This document shows, one piece after another, positions 24,221 through 33,775 of a DNA stretch of 64,000 nucleotides; position 1 is the stretch's first letter; the number at the start of each line of letters is the position of its first letter. The position numbers and the translations under genes were made by a program. This DNA comes from Candidatus Nitrosotenuis uzonensis (lineage in GTDB: Archaea > Thermoproteota > Nitrososphaeria > Nitrososphaerales > Nitrosopumilaceae): NCBI RefSeq assembly GCF_000723185.1, contig NZ_CBTY010000008.1:234677-298676 (forward strand), in the 5' to 3' direction. The notes beneath the pieces were generated by a model. That model did not search any database. It was not told the origin of the DNA and saw only the letters and a program-made list of their open reading frames with translations.

Positions 24221-26161
24221 AGTAGGAACCTCATCCAAGATACCCGGATTCTCAAGCGGCGATATATCTCCAAGTGGTAGTCCGAGAAGCTTGGCTCTCA
24301 AAACTCGCCTCATTATTTTACCTGTTCTTGTTTTTGGCAAATCCGATACGAGTAAGACAATCTTTGGTCTTGCTATTTTTCCTATCTTGCTTGCAATAAC
24401 TTCGGATATCTCATTCTGAATCCGCATGTTTGATGGATCTTTTACAACTGCAAACACCGTTATTGATTCTCCAGTTATTTCGTCTGGAATTGACACTACG
24501 GCAGCATCACTTACCAAGTGATGTGAAATTGCACATTCTTCTATTTCGACCGTACTTAACCTGTGTCCAGAAACATTGATCACATCGTCTACTCGCCCAT
24601 ACATGTACCACAGGCCATCTTCATCAACAAGAACATAGTCGCCGTGGAACCAGACATCACCATACTGACTCCAATATGTTTGAAGATATCTCCGGTTATC
24701 ATTTAGCAGGCCCCTTGTCATTGCAGGCCATGGTGATTTTACTACAAGAAATCCTTTAACGCCGCGTACTGAATTGCCTTTCTCATCAATTACATCAAGA
24801 TGAAATCCTGGACAAGGCATACCTACTGTAGTTGGTTTTAGTTTCATGCCTGGCAAGACAGATAACATCGCGCCTCCGATCTCAGTGCCTCCTGCCAAAT
24901 TCATGATTGGTATCCTTTTTTTTCCAACTTTTTCGTAAAGCCACCACCACGAATCCTCATCTATTGGCTCCCCAGTAGTCGGGATATTTTTTAATGTATC
25001 AATCTTGAATTGATCTGGCTGAACGCCGTACTTTCTAAACATTCTGACGGCAGTTGGCGAGGTACCAAAAACGGTTACACAATACTTTTGTATGATTTCA
25101 AATAATCGATGTGGAACCGGCCAATCTATTGCACCATCATAGATGATTGCAGTGGCCCCTACGATTAAAAGGCCATATACATTCCATGTTTGGCCTGTTA
25201 TCCAGCCAATATCTGCAGGCCAAAAAAGCGTGTCTGTCTCTTTGAGGTCAATCAGATAGGCTGCCTGGTGTCCTGCGTACACTGAAAAGCCGCCATGCGT
25301 GTGTATGACACCTTTTGGCTTGCCAGTAGTACCCGACGTATACAAGATAAAAAGAGGATCTTCAGAGTCCATGATTTCAGCATCGCATGATTCAGATTCT
25401 TCCAAGACAAGTTTTGAATAATCAAGTATATTGTACGCGTATTCATATCTGTCAATATTTTTGTACGGCACTACGATCAAATGTTCTACTGAGGTATTCT
25501 TGACTGCCTCACTTACTATTTCCTGTTGTGAGATGTTTTTCCCCTTTCGTGCGAATCCGTCAGTAGTGAAAAGCACTTTGGCGTTACAGTCTTGCAATCT
25601 GATTCGTAGAGAATCAGTACTGTATCCTGAAAAAATTACAGTTTGCACAGCACCAATCTTTGCACTTGCCAAAATTGCCAAAATTGCCTCAAATATCATC
25701 GGCATGTATATTGCAACTACATCGCCTTTTCTTACACCAATTTTTTTTAACGCGTTTGCAAGCTTGTTAGTCTGTACTTCTAGCTCTTTATACGTAATAC
25801 TCTTTTCATTACCGTCTTCTGATACAAAATAATATGCAATTTTATCGGGAGATTTTTTTGCAAATTTTGATACTGTGGAATTTATGATGTTCGTCTTTCC
25901 ATCAACAAACCATTTTGCAAACGGTTTGCCATCTCTTGCATCATAAATTGTGTGGTATTTTTTTTCCCAGACAATACCGACATCCTCATTTACAGCGTCC
26001 CAATACCAGCCTACATCAAACGAAGATTTTTTTTGCAAATCCTCAAGCGAGGTAATTCCGTGCTTTTTCATGAATCGATATATGTTAGACTCTTCAAATT
26101 GACTTTTTGTCGGAACAAACACAAAATATGACAAGCGATCACTTCTATACTGTAATTGCAT
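24209..26161 (-). CDS. AMP-forming acetyl-CoA synthetase-like acyl-CoA ligase
   Basis: 650 aa, the full length of Acs. Seen in order: FKTYSGTT-type P-loop as LYTSGTTGKPKGVIHTHGG, WWLYEKVGKKRIPIMN and the AGGTEIGGA block, YGDVWFHGDYVLVDEDG, GRVDDVINVSGHRLST, and the catalytic-lysine motif PKTRTGKIMRRVLRA. It activates a short carboxylic acid to the CoA thioester with ATP to AMP. In the hydroxypropionate/hydroxybutyrate cycle the two acyl-CoA synthetases of marine thaumarchaea are ADP-forming, so this one more likely serves acetate or propionate. Start uncertain; an internal Met31 exists. Confidence 0.85.
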   Translation of the reverse strand: MQLQYRSDRLSYFVFVPTKSQFEESNIYRFMKKHGITSLEDLQKKSSFDVGWYWDAVNEDVGIVWEKKYHTIYDARDGKPFAKWFVDGKTNIINSTVSKFAKKSPDKIAYYFVSEDGNEKSITYKELEVQTNKLANALKKIGVRKGDVVAIYMPMIFEAILAILASAKIGAVQTVIFSGYSTDSLRIRLQDCNAKVLFTTDGFARKGKNISQQEIVSEAVKNTSVEHLIVVPYKNIDRYEYAYNILDYSKLVLEESESCDAEIMDSEDPLFILYTSGTTGKPKGVIHTHGGFSVYAGHQAAYLIDLKETDTLFWPADIGWITGQTWNVYGLLIVGATAIIYDGAIDWPVPHRLFEIIQKYCVTVFGTSPTAVRMFRKYGVQPDQFKIDTLKNIPTTGEPIDEDSWWWLYEKVGKKRIPIMNLAGGTEIGGAMLSVLPGMKLKPTTVGMPCPGFHLDVIDEKGNSVRGVKGFLVVKSPWPAMTRGLLNDNRRYLQTYWSQYGDVWFHGDYVLVDEDGLWYMYGRVDDVINVSGHRLSTVEIEECAISHHLVSDAAVVSIPDEITGESITVFAVVKDPSNMRIQNEISEVIASKIGKIARPKIVLLVSDLPKTRTGKIMRRVLRAKLLGLPLGDISPLENPGILDEVPTLAS

Positions 26162-26172
26162 TTAAATGAATT

Positions 26173-26445
26173 TTAACTGATATCAATTCCAAGTCTTCTT
26201 GCACATGCTATTGCTGACTTTCCATCATCTTCTGTAATTCCGGCGTTTGTGAACTTTTCAGTCCATGATTTCTTTGCATTTTGAGTATTCTCAATATAGT
26301 ATTGGCGCAAAATATCAGATATTTTATGTCTGATTTCGTGCCTGATTTTTGGCAGTTCTGCACTCTCAAGCCATGCAAATTCTGGCAATTTGCACATTAT
26401 GCGAGCAATCTCTGCCTCATCAGCGTCAATGTCAAACTTGCTCAT
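26173..26445 (-). CDS. Hypothetical protein at the end of the gat operon, 90 aa
   Basis: Small helical protein whose ATG overlaps the gatB stop by four bases (26442-26445), so it is translated with the amidotransferase. Residues such as IRHEIRHKISDILRQYY and EDDGKSAIACARRLGIDIS look like a compact helical bundle. No homology recognised. The tight coupling suggests a role near the Gat complex or tRNA charging, but that is inference from position only. Confidence 0.6.
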   Translation of the reverse strand: MSKFDIDADEAEIARIMCKLPEFAWLESAELPKIRHEIRHKISDILRQYYIENTQNAKKSWTEKFTNAGITEDDGKSAIACARRLGIDIS

Positions 26446-27845
26446 ATCGTGCCGATTTTTTCTTTAAGCAGTTTCAGTGTGGTTGCAGGATCCGCTTTTC
26501 CTTTGGTTTTTTGCATGACTTTGCCGACAAGATAGTTTATCGTCTGCGGGTTTTCAACTGCCTGTTGTGCGGCAATTGGTTCCTCTAGTATTACCTGTTC
26601 GATTATCTTTTTGAGCTCGGATTCATCGGATATTTTTCCTAGTCCCACATCGGAGACAATATCGCTTGCAGGCCTACCGGTTTTGACCATTTCTTGTAAT
26701 GCTGATTTTGCTGACGTTCTTGTGATCTTACCGCCACGGATTAGATTTACAAGGTCGGAGAGATGTTTTGCAGTTATCTTTGACCGTTCTTTTTTTTCAC
26801 GTGTATCGACAAGACCCATAAGATCGGTTGTGATCAGATTTGCTACTTCTTTTGCGTTTGACTCATCATGCGCATCTTCAAACAGGTCAGAGTAGTACTT
26901 GTCTGAAGCTAGTACGTCAGCTACTTGCGGTGGTATGGCGTATTTTGTGATGTATCTGTGCTTCTTTGAGCTTATACTTTCCGGCATTTTTCGTTTCCAT
27001 GACTCAATCAAGTTTTTGTCCATTACGACCCACGGTATGTCTCCTTCTAACACATAACGATAGTCTTCATCCTCTTCTTTTGTTCTTGAAGATATTGTTA
27101 TCTTTCTCCTATCATCCCAGTGCCTTGTTTCCTGTATGATTGGGATGTTTCTTTCTTTAAGGCTTTCCTGCCGTGTCAGCTCAAAATGGATTGCCTTTTC
27201 CAAATCGTAAAATGAGCCAATATTCTTTACTTCAACTCTTGAGCCGCCTTCAATTGACACATTTGCATCAGCTCGCATTGCGCCCTCGAGCGTAGGATCC
27301 GATACACCAAGATTTGCAAGTAGGTCAGATAATATATTCAAAAATATGCGCACCTGTCTTGGATTCTCAAAATCAGGCTCGGTGACTATCTCAACAAGCG
27401 GTGTTCCTGCCCTGTTGTAATCTACAAGCGTGATTGCGGTTCTCTCTGATGCACCCTCATAGATGAGCCTACCTGGGTCTTCTTCAAGCTGTATCCTTCT
27501 TATGCGTATTTCCTTGCCCTCTATGTCTATTTTCCCCTTTTCTCCTATGCTTGTAGGACCGTACATGTTAAGCTGTGTGATCTGAAAGTTTTTTGGCAAA
27601 TCTGGATAAAAGTAGTTTTTTCTGAAAAATCCAAGCCTTGCGGGAGTGCTGCAATTTAGTGCAAGAGCTATCATCGTTGCTTTTTCGACAGCCTTTTTGT
27701 TGAGCCTTGGAAGCGTACCTGGCAATCCCATGCACACAGGACAGATGTTCGTGTTCGGCTCAAATTCTCTATAGTTTGCCTTGCATGTACAAAACAACTT
27801 GCTTGCAAGATTGGTAAGCTGGCAGTGAATCTCAAGTCCTATCAT
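26442..27845 (-). CDS. gatB: Asp-tRNA(Asn)/Glu-tRNA(Gln) amidotransferase subunit B
   Basis: 467 aa. GLEIHCQLTNLASKLFC starts the kinase/transamidase cradle, with zinc-site cysteines CTC and CPVC; NYFYPDLPKNFQITQ and MRADANVSI follow, and the C-terminal YqeY-like tail domain ends the protein. GatB phosphorylates and amidates the mischarged aminoacyl group. The start overlaps the gatA stop by four bases (ATGA); Met stands where most GatB proteins have a few extra N-terminal residues. Confidence 0.95.
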   Translation of the reverse strand: MIGLEIHCQLTNLASKLFCTCKANYREFEPNTNICPVCMGLPGTLPRLNKKAVEKATMIALALNCSTPARLGFFRKNYFYPDLPKNFQITQLNMYGPTSIGEKGKIDIEGKEIRIRRIQLEEDPGRLIYEGASERTAITLVDYNRAGTPLVEIVTEPDFENPRQVRIFLNILSDLLANLGVSDPTLEGAMRADANVSIEGGSRVEVKNIGSFYDLEKAIHFELTRQESLKERNIPIIQETRHWDDRRKITISSRTKEEDEDYRYVLEGDIPWVVMDKNLIESWKRKMPESISSKKHRYITKYAIPPQVADVLASDKYYSDLFEDAHDESNAKEVANLITTDLMGLVDTREKKERSKITAKHLSDLVNLIRGGKITRTSAKSALQEMVKTGRPASDIVSDVGLGKISDESELKKIIEQVILEEPIAAQQAVENPQTINYLVGKVMQKTKGKADPATTLKLLKEKIGTI

Positions 27846-29290
27846 AATGGAGCCTCCGGCAGGTCAGTTACACTTTCCAACGCATATGCAGCATGTAGAA
27901 GCTGTTTTTCCTGCAATCTGTTTGCATGAATTTGTATTCCTATTGGAAGTCCGTTGCTGATCTCAAACGGTACTGAGATGGCAGGTATTCCAGTCAGGTT
28001 TGCAGTTATTGTGTTGATATCTGCCAGGTACATCGCAAGAGGATCATCTATCTTTTCGCCAAATTTGAATGGAAGTATTGGGACTGTAGGTGAAATTAGA
28101 TAATCAAATTTCTCAAACGCTGCGTTAATCTGTTTTGTCAGCTTACTTTTTACCTTTAGTGCCTTAAGGAGATATTTTCCAGCAAAACCTGCAGATGGCA
28201 CGAATCCGCCAAGAATCATCCTTCGCGTAACTTCAGGCCCAAATTGCTTGCGGGCCTTTGCTATGTATGATTTGTATTCATATCCTTCCATGTCAAGATC
28301 GTATCCATATCTTAGGTTGTCGTACCTTGAAAGGTTGCTTCCTGCCTCGGCTGCAGTAAGGACATAGTATGTAGCGACTGTAAACTGCACCATGTCAAGT
28401 GATGTCTCCTCTATCTTACAACCAAGTCCTTCAAACTCTGATACTGCACGCCAGAATGCGGACTCTACACTCTTCTCAAGGCCTTCTGATGCGCACATTT
28501 CCTTAATTATTCCGATTTTTTTTCCTTTAATTCCTACTTCGAGCCCCTCAAGATAGTCCTGACTCCTTCCTGCAATTGTAGTGTTATCGTTTGGATCATT
28601 TCCGGCAATGTGGTTTAGGACAAGCGCTACATCCTTGACTGTCTTTCCCATAGGTCCTATCTGCTCTATGCTGTTTGCATACGATACAAGGCCGTACCTG
28701 CTAACAAGTCCATAGGTGGGTTTGAGACCTACAATCGAGCAAAAACTGGCAGGGTTTCTCACCGAACCGCCAGTATCTGAGCCAAGAGACACAACACATT
28801 CATTTGCTGCAACAGAGACTGCCGAGCCACCTGATGAGCCGCCAGGAACGCAATCGGTATTCCACGGGTTTCTACTGGGTCCAAACGCCGAAAATTCAGT
28901 AGCAACACCCATGGCAAACTCGTCAAGATTTGTCTTGCCAATTATTATTGCATCTTGCTCTTTTAGTTTTGATACTACAGTTGCATCATATGGTGAAACA
29001 TAATCCTGCAACATCTTTGATGCACATGTGGTCTTACCACCTCTAACGCATATGTTATCTTTGATTGAAATTGGCATCCCGTAGAGCGAGCCAATCGCGT
29101 CTCCTGATTTTATCTTCTTATCAATTTGTCTTGCCTGTTCCAATGCGTTCTGATTTACTGAAAGAAATGCGTGAAGAACCGCATCATGCTTTGATATGTG
29201 ATCCAGCGTCTTTCCTATGAATTCTTCTACCGTGAAGCTCCCATTCTTTACGCCCTCGATGTATTCTATGGCAGATATGGCCAGGTTCAA
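27842..29290 (-). CDS. gatA: Asp-tRNA(Asn)/Glu-tRNA(Gln) amidotransferase subunit A
   Basis: 482 aa amidase-signature enzyme that releases ammonia from glutamine or asparagine. Catalytic Ser-cisSer-Lys: K in SIKDNICVRGGKTTC, the serine loop in PGGSSGGSAVSVAA and the nucleophile in SLGSDTGGSVRNPAS. Length and motifs are normal. Lies one base after gatC and overlaps gatB; second-last step of the aspS-gatC-gatA-gatB operon. Confidence 0.95.
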   Translation of the reverse strand: MNLAISAIEYIEGVKNGSFTVEEFIGKTLDHISKHDAVLHAFLSVNQNALEQARQIDKKIKSGDAIGSLYGMPISIKDNICVRGGKTTCASKMLQDYVSPYDATVVSKLKEQDAIIIGKTNLDEFAMGVATEFSAFGPSRNPWNTDCVPGGSSGGSAVSVAANECVVSLGSDTGGSVRNPASFCSIVGLKPTYGLVSRYGLVSYANSIEQIGPMGKTVKDVALVLNHIAGNDPNDNTTIAGRSQDYLEGLEVGIKGKKIGIIKEMCASEGLEKSVESAFWRAVSEFEGLGCKIEETSLDMVQFTVATYYVLTAAEAGSNLSRYDNLRYGYDLDMEGYEYKSYIAKARKQFGPEVTRRMILGGFVPSAGFAGKYLLKALKVKSKLTKQINAAFEKFDYLISPTVPILPFKFGEKIDDPLAMYLADINTITANLTGIPAISVPFEISNGLPIGIQIHANRLQEKQLLHAAYALESVTDLPEAPL

Positions 29291-29291
29291 C

Positions 29292-29558
29292 TCAGTTCAT
29301 CTTTGGAGCTCTGATGTAACGTCCCTTGTAATTTTTCAGCTGGTCGATAAGCCTAGAGTCAAAAGGCACATGTATATCATCTCTTAATTCGTCCACTGTG
29401 ACCTCCTGCACTGCTATTTCCTCATCTTTTATGTCTGCCTTGTCAAGATTATCAAAATAATTTAGAATCTTTTGTATTCTATCAAAATGCTGTCCTGGAT
29501 CATCTACATCGATTCTCATCAGCTTTACTATGTGTTCTATTTCCTCTTTTGTAACCAC
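29292..29558 (-). CDS. gatC: Asp-tRNA(Asn)/Glu-tRNA(Gln) amidotransferase subunit C
   Basis: 88 aa. EIEHIVKLMRIDVDDPG, then QKILNYFDNLDKADI and the C-terminal region wrapping GatA and GatB, is the usual GatC plan. It lies 10 bases after aspS and one base before gatA on the same strand, so the complex is made together with the aspartyl-tRNA synthetase. Confidence 0.9.
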   Translation of the reverse strand: MVTKEEIEHIVKLMRIDVDDPGQHFDRIQKILNYFDNLDKADIKDEEIAVQEVTVDELRDDIHVPFDSRLIDQLKNYKGRYIRAPKMN

Positions 29559-29567
29559 TCAAACCAC

Positions 29568-30902
29568 CTACGGTGTCAGCCTATCAACATCCCTTGGGTA
29601 AAATGTCGCGTCTCTTATGTTTTCAGTGCCTGTAAGTGACATAATCAGTCGCTCAAGGCCTATTCCGCAGCCTGCGTGAGGTGGCATCCCGTAGTCAAAC
29701 GCCCGAAGGTGGTACTCGAATGCGTCTATTTTCAGCCCCTTGTTCTTCATGCGTTCCTCAAGCTCTGCGCGTTTTTCTACCCTGGTACTACCTGAGGAGA
29801 GCTCAAGATCGCCGAACATAAGATCAAACGATTCTGAAATTTTGGGGTCGCTCTTACTCATTTTCACATAGAATGGTTTCGGTCCTATTGGCCAGTCTTT
29901 GATAAAGTAAAAACCGCTCAGGCCAATTTTTTTCAGGTTTGAAGGGTACAAGTCATCTCCCCATTCTGTCTTGGCTCCAACTTTTTGCATTTTATCAACT
30001 AACTCAGAATACGTGTACTGTGGAATTTTATCTGGCATGTTTACGGTGATAAATTCAGAATCAGTGTTTTCTTTGAAGTAATCATTTACTGTTTTTATTG
30101 AAATTTTGATCAAATCCTCGATACGTTTCATTATATCATTGTAATCGACATACGCTTCCTCGACGTCTATTGATATTGCTTCGGCAAGGTGTCTGTTGGT
30201 TCTTGATGGCTCTGCCCTAAAAATCGGCGCAATTTCAAACACTTTCTCAAAACTCATTGTCAGCTGTTCCTTGTAAAGCTGCGGTGATTGCGCAAGAAAT
30301 GCTTCTTTGTTGTAATAAAATATTGGAAACAGTGCAGCACCACCTTCGGTTGCAGTGGCAATCATTTTCGGAGTGTTGATTTCAAGAAATCCGTTCTCGT
30401 AAAAGTAATTCCTGATTGCTTGTAAGATTTTACTTCTTGCCTTGAATATGTGTTGCAATGATTTGCGCTTAAGATCAATCGGTCTTACTTCCAGTCGTGT
30501 GTCTATGTTTTTGACGGTTTTTGCGTATGGTTCAAATGGCGGTATTTTTTCCACTTCTGAAAAAACGCGGATCTCTTTTGGTATTATTTCGATTCCTCTT
30601 GGTGCCTTTTCCGAGGGCTTTACCGTACCCTTTATTCCAACTGATGAGTGTGCTTTTAGGCGTGAAATCTTTTCGCGAACTTCGTCAGGACAGCTTCCAG
30701 CTTTTGCAAGAACTTGGATTTCCCCCTCTTTGTCTTTTAGCATCATGAACGAGATGTTGCCGTGCCCTCTTACGCTCAGGACCCATCCCATCACGGTAAC
30801 ATCCGAGTCGGCCATCTGAGGTGAAAGACGATCAGAATAGTGTGTTCTGCGCCAATCTCCAAGTTCGGTCTCAATCATGACAGTATTTTGGTTCATCACC
30901 AT
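29568..30902 (-). CDS. aspS: Aspartyl-tRNA synthetase, probably non-discriminating
   Basis: 444 aa class IIb synthetase: N-terminal OB-fold anticodon-binding domain (VTVMGWVLSVRGHG), motif 2 EIAPIFRAEPSRTNRH and motif 3 GCGIGLERLIMSL. Aligned by eye with the discriminating Thermococcus enzyme, position W26 is Leu (L42 here) and K85 is Pro (P101, in KAPRG), and a proline at that site is reported to be needed for tRNA-Asn recognition. With the GatCAB genes directly behind, it should charge both tRNA-Asp and tRNA-Asn. An ATG at 30878 may be the true start, about 7 bases after the predicted transcript start. Confidence 0.9.
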   Translation of the reverse strand: MVMNQNTVMIETELGDWRRTHYSDRLSPQMADSDVTVMGWVLSVRGHGNISFMMLKDKEGEIQVLAKAGSCPDEVREKISRLKAHSSVGIKGTVKPSEKAPRGIEIIPKEIRVFSEVEKIPPFEPYAKTVKNIDTRLEVRPIDLKRKSLQHIFKARSKILQAIRNYFYENGFLEINTPKMIATATEGGAALFPIFYYNKEAFLAQSPQLYKEQLTMSFEKVFEIAPIFRAEPSRTNRHLAEAISIDVEEAYVDYNDIMKRIEDLIKISIKTVNDYFKENTDSEFITVNMPDKIPQYTYSELVDKMQKVGAKTEWGDDLYPSNLKKIGLSGFYFIKDWPIGPKPFYVKMSKSDPKISESFDLMFGDLELSSGSTRVEKRAELEERMKNKGLKIDAFEYHLRAFDYGMPPHAGCGIGLERLIMSLTGTENIRDATFYPRDVDRLTP

Positions 30903-30954
30903 GTATTTAATTTAATCAAGCCTGCTTGCGTCTGTAATCAAATCTAAAAATATG

Positions 30955-30991
30955 GTAATCAGCCCGGTGCAATAACATCGGGACTGATTAC
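30955..30991. other. 37-base stem-loop between aspS and ndh
   Basis: GTAATCAG (30955-30962) and CCCGG pair with TCGGG and CTGATTAC (30984-30991), giving 13 pairs with one bulged A at 30983 and a 10-base loop. On the minus strand it lies downstream of the NADH dehydrogenase stop and is followed by ATATTTTTAG, so it may be that gene's terminator. It is also close to the aspS promoter on the other side. Confidence 0.45.
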
Positions 30992-31057
30992 GCGTGTGTC
31001 CGAGATCATCGTTGATCTGGAAACATCTTAACAATTTGTTTGTTCAAAACGAATCCC

Positions 31058-32413
31058 CTATAACGTCTTGACAGATTTTACTTCTGGTTCCAAATTGAAT
31101 AGGAACTGATCCAGACTGCTGATATCATCCATATCAAACCTATTCAGCGATTTTTTCTTTATTTTTCGTATAAGGGTTATGTCTTTTTTGAAAAAGAGAT
31201 TACATGTCCAATCTAATGCCAACTTGAATTTTTTCTCAAACGTAGGGAGCATCATCAGATAGTAAGTTTTCCATACAAGCCATGCCATAGTTCCAGTCAC
31301 ATTATACCCAGATATGGTGGCAATGCCGTTCCTTTTGCCTATTATGGCCATCATGCCTTTGCTTTCAAAGTTAAATCGTTCCTGAGAATCCTTACCAAAA
31401 ATCTGATGCATCAGATTCCGTGCAACAGTCCTGCTTTCGCGTAATGCATGCTGCGCAGTTGGAGGATAGAACTCGCCTGTTTTGTTGTCCTGTATGGCAG
31501 CGCAGTCTCCAAGTACGAACACTTCGGGATACTTTGGAATTCGAAGAAATTCATCAACTAATATCTTGCCTGCTTTGTGGTCACAGTCAAGACTTGTTAT
31601 CACCGAGTCAATTGTAAGGCCGGCAGTCCAGATAAGTGTGGCACACTGGATTGTCTCGCCATTTCCAAGGAAAACATAATCCTCCCCTGCATCCACTGCC
31701 TTTGTTTTCGTGACTATTCTTATTCCTGCCTTTTGAAGTGAGTCAAGCGCTTTTTTTGAGAGATTCTTGTCTAGCTCTGGCAATATGCCGGCGCTTCCTG
31801 AGACTAATACCATGTGAATATTTGCAGGGTTTATGTTTCTGTAGTAATGTCTTACAGAATCTCTGATAAAATCATTAATTTCTCCTATTGTTTCAACTCC
31901 TGCAAATCCCGCACCCACCACCACGACCGTCAAAAGTTTTTCTTGTATTTTCTGATCATCCTCACCATCTGCTATTTCCAACATGTGTATTAGATGATTC
32001 TTTATTGCGATTGCATCTTGTATGGTCTTCATTGTGAATGCGTTTTTCTCAATGCGTTTGTTACCAAAAAAATTCGTAGTACTTCCCATCGCAATCACCA
32101 AATAATCATAGTCAAGTATCTTGACTTTACCGTCAAATGTCCTAGTTATTGCAACGAGTTTGTTTTTCAAGTCTATTGAGGATATCTTTGCTTGTATGAA
32201 TTCCGCATTTTTGCAAAACTTTCGTATTGGTATTGATATATCACTTGGATGTATTGTGCCTGATGCCATTTCAGGCAACATAGGTGTGAAAAGAAAAAAA
32301 TTATCCTCACTTATTATGGTGATCTGGGCATCATGTCTTAATTTTGACATGTTTCTCAACACTGAAATTCCGGCAAACCCGCCGCCAAGAATCAATATTT
32401 TATGCAATTGCAT
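31058..32413 (-). CDS. ndh: Type II NADH:quinone oxidoreductase-like flavoprotein
   Basis: 451 aa from ATG 32413 (MQLHKILILGGGFAG); a frame to 32437 adds only 8 residues. Seen: the FAD-binding GGGFAGISVLRN, VVVVGAGFAGVETIGE (NADH site), LIWTAGLTID, VFVLGDCAAI and a C-terminal amphipathic stretch. It passes electrons from NADH to quinone without pumping protons; in ammonia oxidisers NDH-2-like proteins may run in other directions, and sulphide:quinone-type activity cannot be excluded. Membrane contact would be by the C-terminal helix. Confidence 0.85.
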   Translation of the reverse strand: MQLHKILILGGGFAGISVLRNMSKLRHDAQITIISEDNFFLFTPMLPEMASGTIHPSDISIPIRKFCKNAEFIQAKISSIDLKNKLVAITRTFDGKVKILDYDYLVIAMGSTTNFFGNKRIEKNAFTMKTIQDAIAIKNHLIHMLEIADGEDDQKIQEKLLTVVVVGAGFAGVETIGEINDFIRDSVRHYYRNINPANIHMVLVSGSAGILPELDKNLSKKALDSLQKAGIRIVTKTKAVDAGEDYVFLGNGETIQCATLIWTAGLTIDSVITSLDCDHKAGKILVDEFLRIPKYPEVFVLGDCAAIQDNKTGEFYPPTAQHALRESRTVARNLMHQIFGKDSQERFNFESKGMMAIIGKRNGIATISGYNVTGTMAWLVWKTYYLMMLPTFEKKFKLALDWTCNLFFKKDITLIRKIKKKSLNRFDMDDISSLDQFLFNLEPEVKSVKTL

Positions 32414-32721
32414 AACACATGAGCACCCGTATTGCAAGAATCGTTCGAAAATTACCGTTGTCCCTCTGATAATAAAATAATATTTTGGCCCTACTAGTTA
32501 TGTAAACTCCAAAAATCCTAATCCCATTTTTTACCCTTTGTAAAATAAAAGCGCAAGCTCCTCTTGGCGTTTTAATAAAGTACATGTTGTTGGTTGCTTG
32601 AAACTGGGCAAAAGCAATAGTTTGTATTTACTAAACAAACGATTTCCAAATTATTAGGCATGAGTGTTCTTTGCGCACACTTGAAAAATTAATTACTCTC
32701 CTACCACAACTCTGAGTGCAA

Positions 32722-32946
32722 ATGAGCGAGAATTCCGACGTTGTTGACTATATAAAAGAAGTCAGGTTGATACTTGCAGACAGTATTGATACGCTTTTGA
32801 ACCTACAATATGATTTGTGTTATGACAAAGACGATGAAATAGTCCCAATAAACAATGCCGTCGAGCTGGTCGATATGAGCTATGACCTATCACATTCTGA
32901 GAAATTAAAAAAAGCGGAAACGGAATTTTTGAGAAGAGACTGCTAG
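32722..32946 (+). CDS. Hypothetical protein, about 74 aa
   Basis: ATG 32722 or GTG 32716. Acidic and helical (VVDYIKEVRLILADSIDTLL), with two cysteines. Its stop overlaps the stop of the convergent gene in CTAG (32943-32946). No family recognised. Confidence 0.5.
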   Translation: MSENSDVVDYIKEVRLILADSIDTLLNLQYDLCYDKDDEIVPINNAVELVDMSYDLSHSEKLKKAETEFLRRDC

Positions 32947-33737
32947 TTTTTGTACATGTCTCTTAAGTATTTGTCTTCAGCTACGATTTCATTTATTCCA
33001 GCAAGAACGCCTGCAATTATGTCATCTGCCAAGTTTATGACCGGATGAATTGTCTTGTTTTTGTCCTTGCAGGTAAGCTCGATCATCAGGTCGTGTTCTG
33101 CCAGACCTTTCTTACGTGAGATTATTGTGGCTTTTTCTATGTTCGCTGCAGGTATTTGGATCTTTTTTCCGTCCGGGGCCTCAAAAATCAACTGGTCTGT
33201 GCCCTTTTTCTGTCTTTCAAGTATGAGTTTGCCTCCAAGCACTTGCGAGCTCCAACCTGGATATCCTTCCACATAATCGCAGTCAAATTCCCGCTGGTCT
33301 GATGCCTTTGAGGTTTCCTTCTTTCCGGACTGACCGCTGTCGCGCAAAAAGTTTGCCTGCTCTTTGATGTATTTCCACAGGTTGTCCTCGAATCTTTTTG
33401 CAGTGTATATTTTTGTGAGTGTTGCGGCAATTCCTATGACTGGTACAACAAACAGTGGTGCTGACATTATGAGGTTCTTTCCCCATTCGCCAGTGCCTAT
33501 GGACACTTCAAAGTTATCAGGGGATCCCCTGATGCTAATGTCAGTGCTTCTTCTTGCACCGGCAGCCGTTCTTAGCGCTCCGAGTTTTCGTGCTTGTATG
33601 AAACACCACGAGACGGGTCTTGTCTGGTCTTTTGAGAACGCTACCTCAAAGCCGTTTTCTGTAAGGTATGTCTCTATTCTTGTGGCAAGTCTTTCTATGT
33701 CTGTATTGTAGCCGTGAAATTTCTGTGTTTTTCCCAT
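32943..33737 (-). CDS. Hypothetical protein with one membrane segment, 264 aa
   Basis: The N-terminal 85 residues are soluble and contain ISIRGSPDNFEVSIGTGEWG, a beta hairpin-like stretch. One hydrophobic helix spans about 88-110 (LIMSAPLFVVPVIGIAATL), and the last 130 residues are soluble (LGGKLILERQKKGTDQLIF...ATIISRKKGLAEHDLMIEL). No signal peptide. Its TATA-like box (TAATCATAAATATTAC, 33772-33757) is about 26 bases upstream of the ATG and borders the repeat array at 33776. Confidence 0.65.
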   Translation of the reverse strand: MGKTQKFHGYNTDIERLATRIETYLTENGFEVAFSKDQTRPVSWCFIQARKLGALRTAAGARRSTDISIRGSPDNFEVSIGTGEWGKNLIMSAPLFVVPVIGIAATLTKIYTAKRFEDNLWKYIKEQANFLRDSGQSGKKETSKASDQREFDCDYVEGYPGWSSQVLGGKLILERQKKGTDQLIFEAPDGKKIQIPAANIEKATIISRKKGLAEHDLMIELTCKDKNKTIHPVINLADDIIAGVLAGINEIVAEDKYLRDMYKN

Positions 33738-33775
33738 TTCGTGTAGTGACTCGCTTGTAATATTTATGATTAACC

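Noticed and set aside
27780-27845. Possible frameshift or missing N-terminus at gatB
   Set aside because: The ATGA overlap with gatA and a Met right before GLEIH give a normal start; only a few residues shorter than average.
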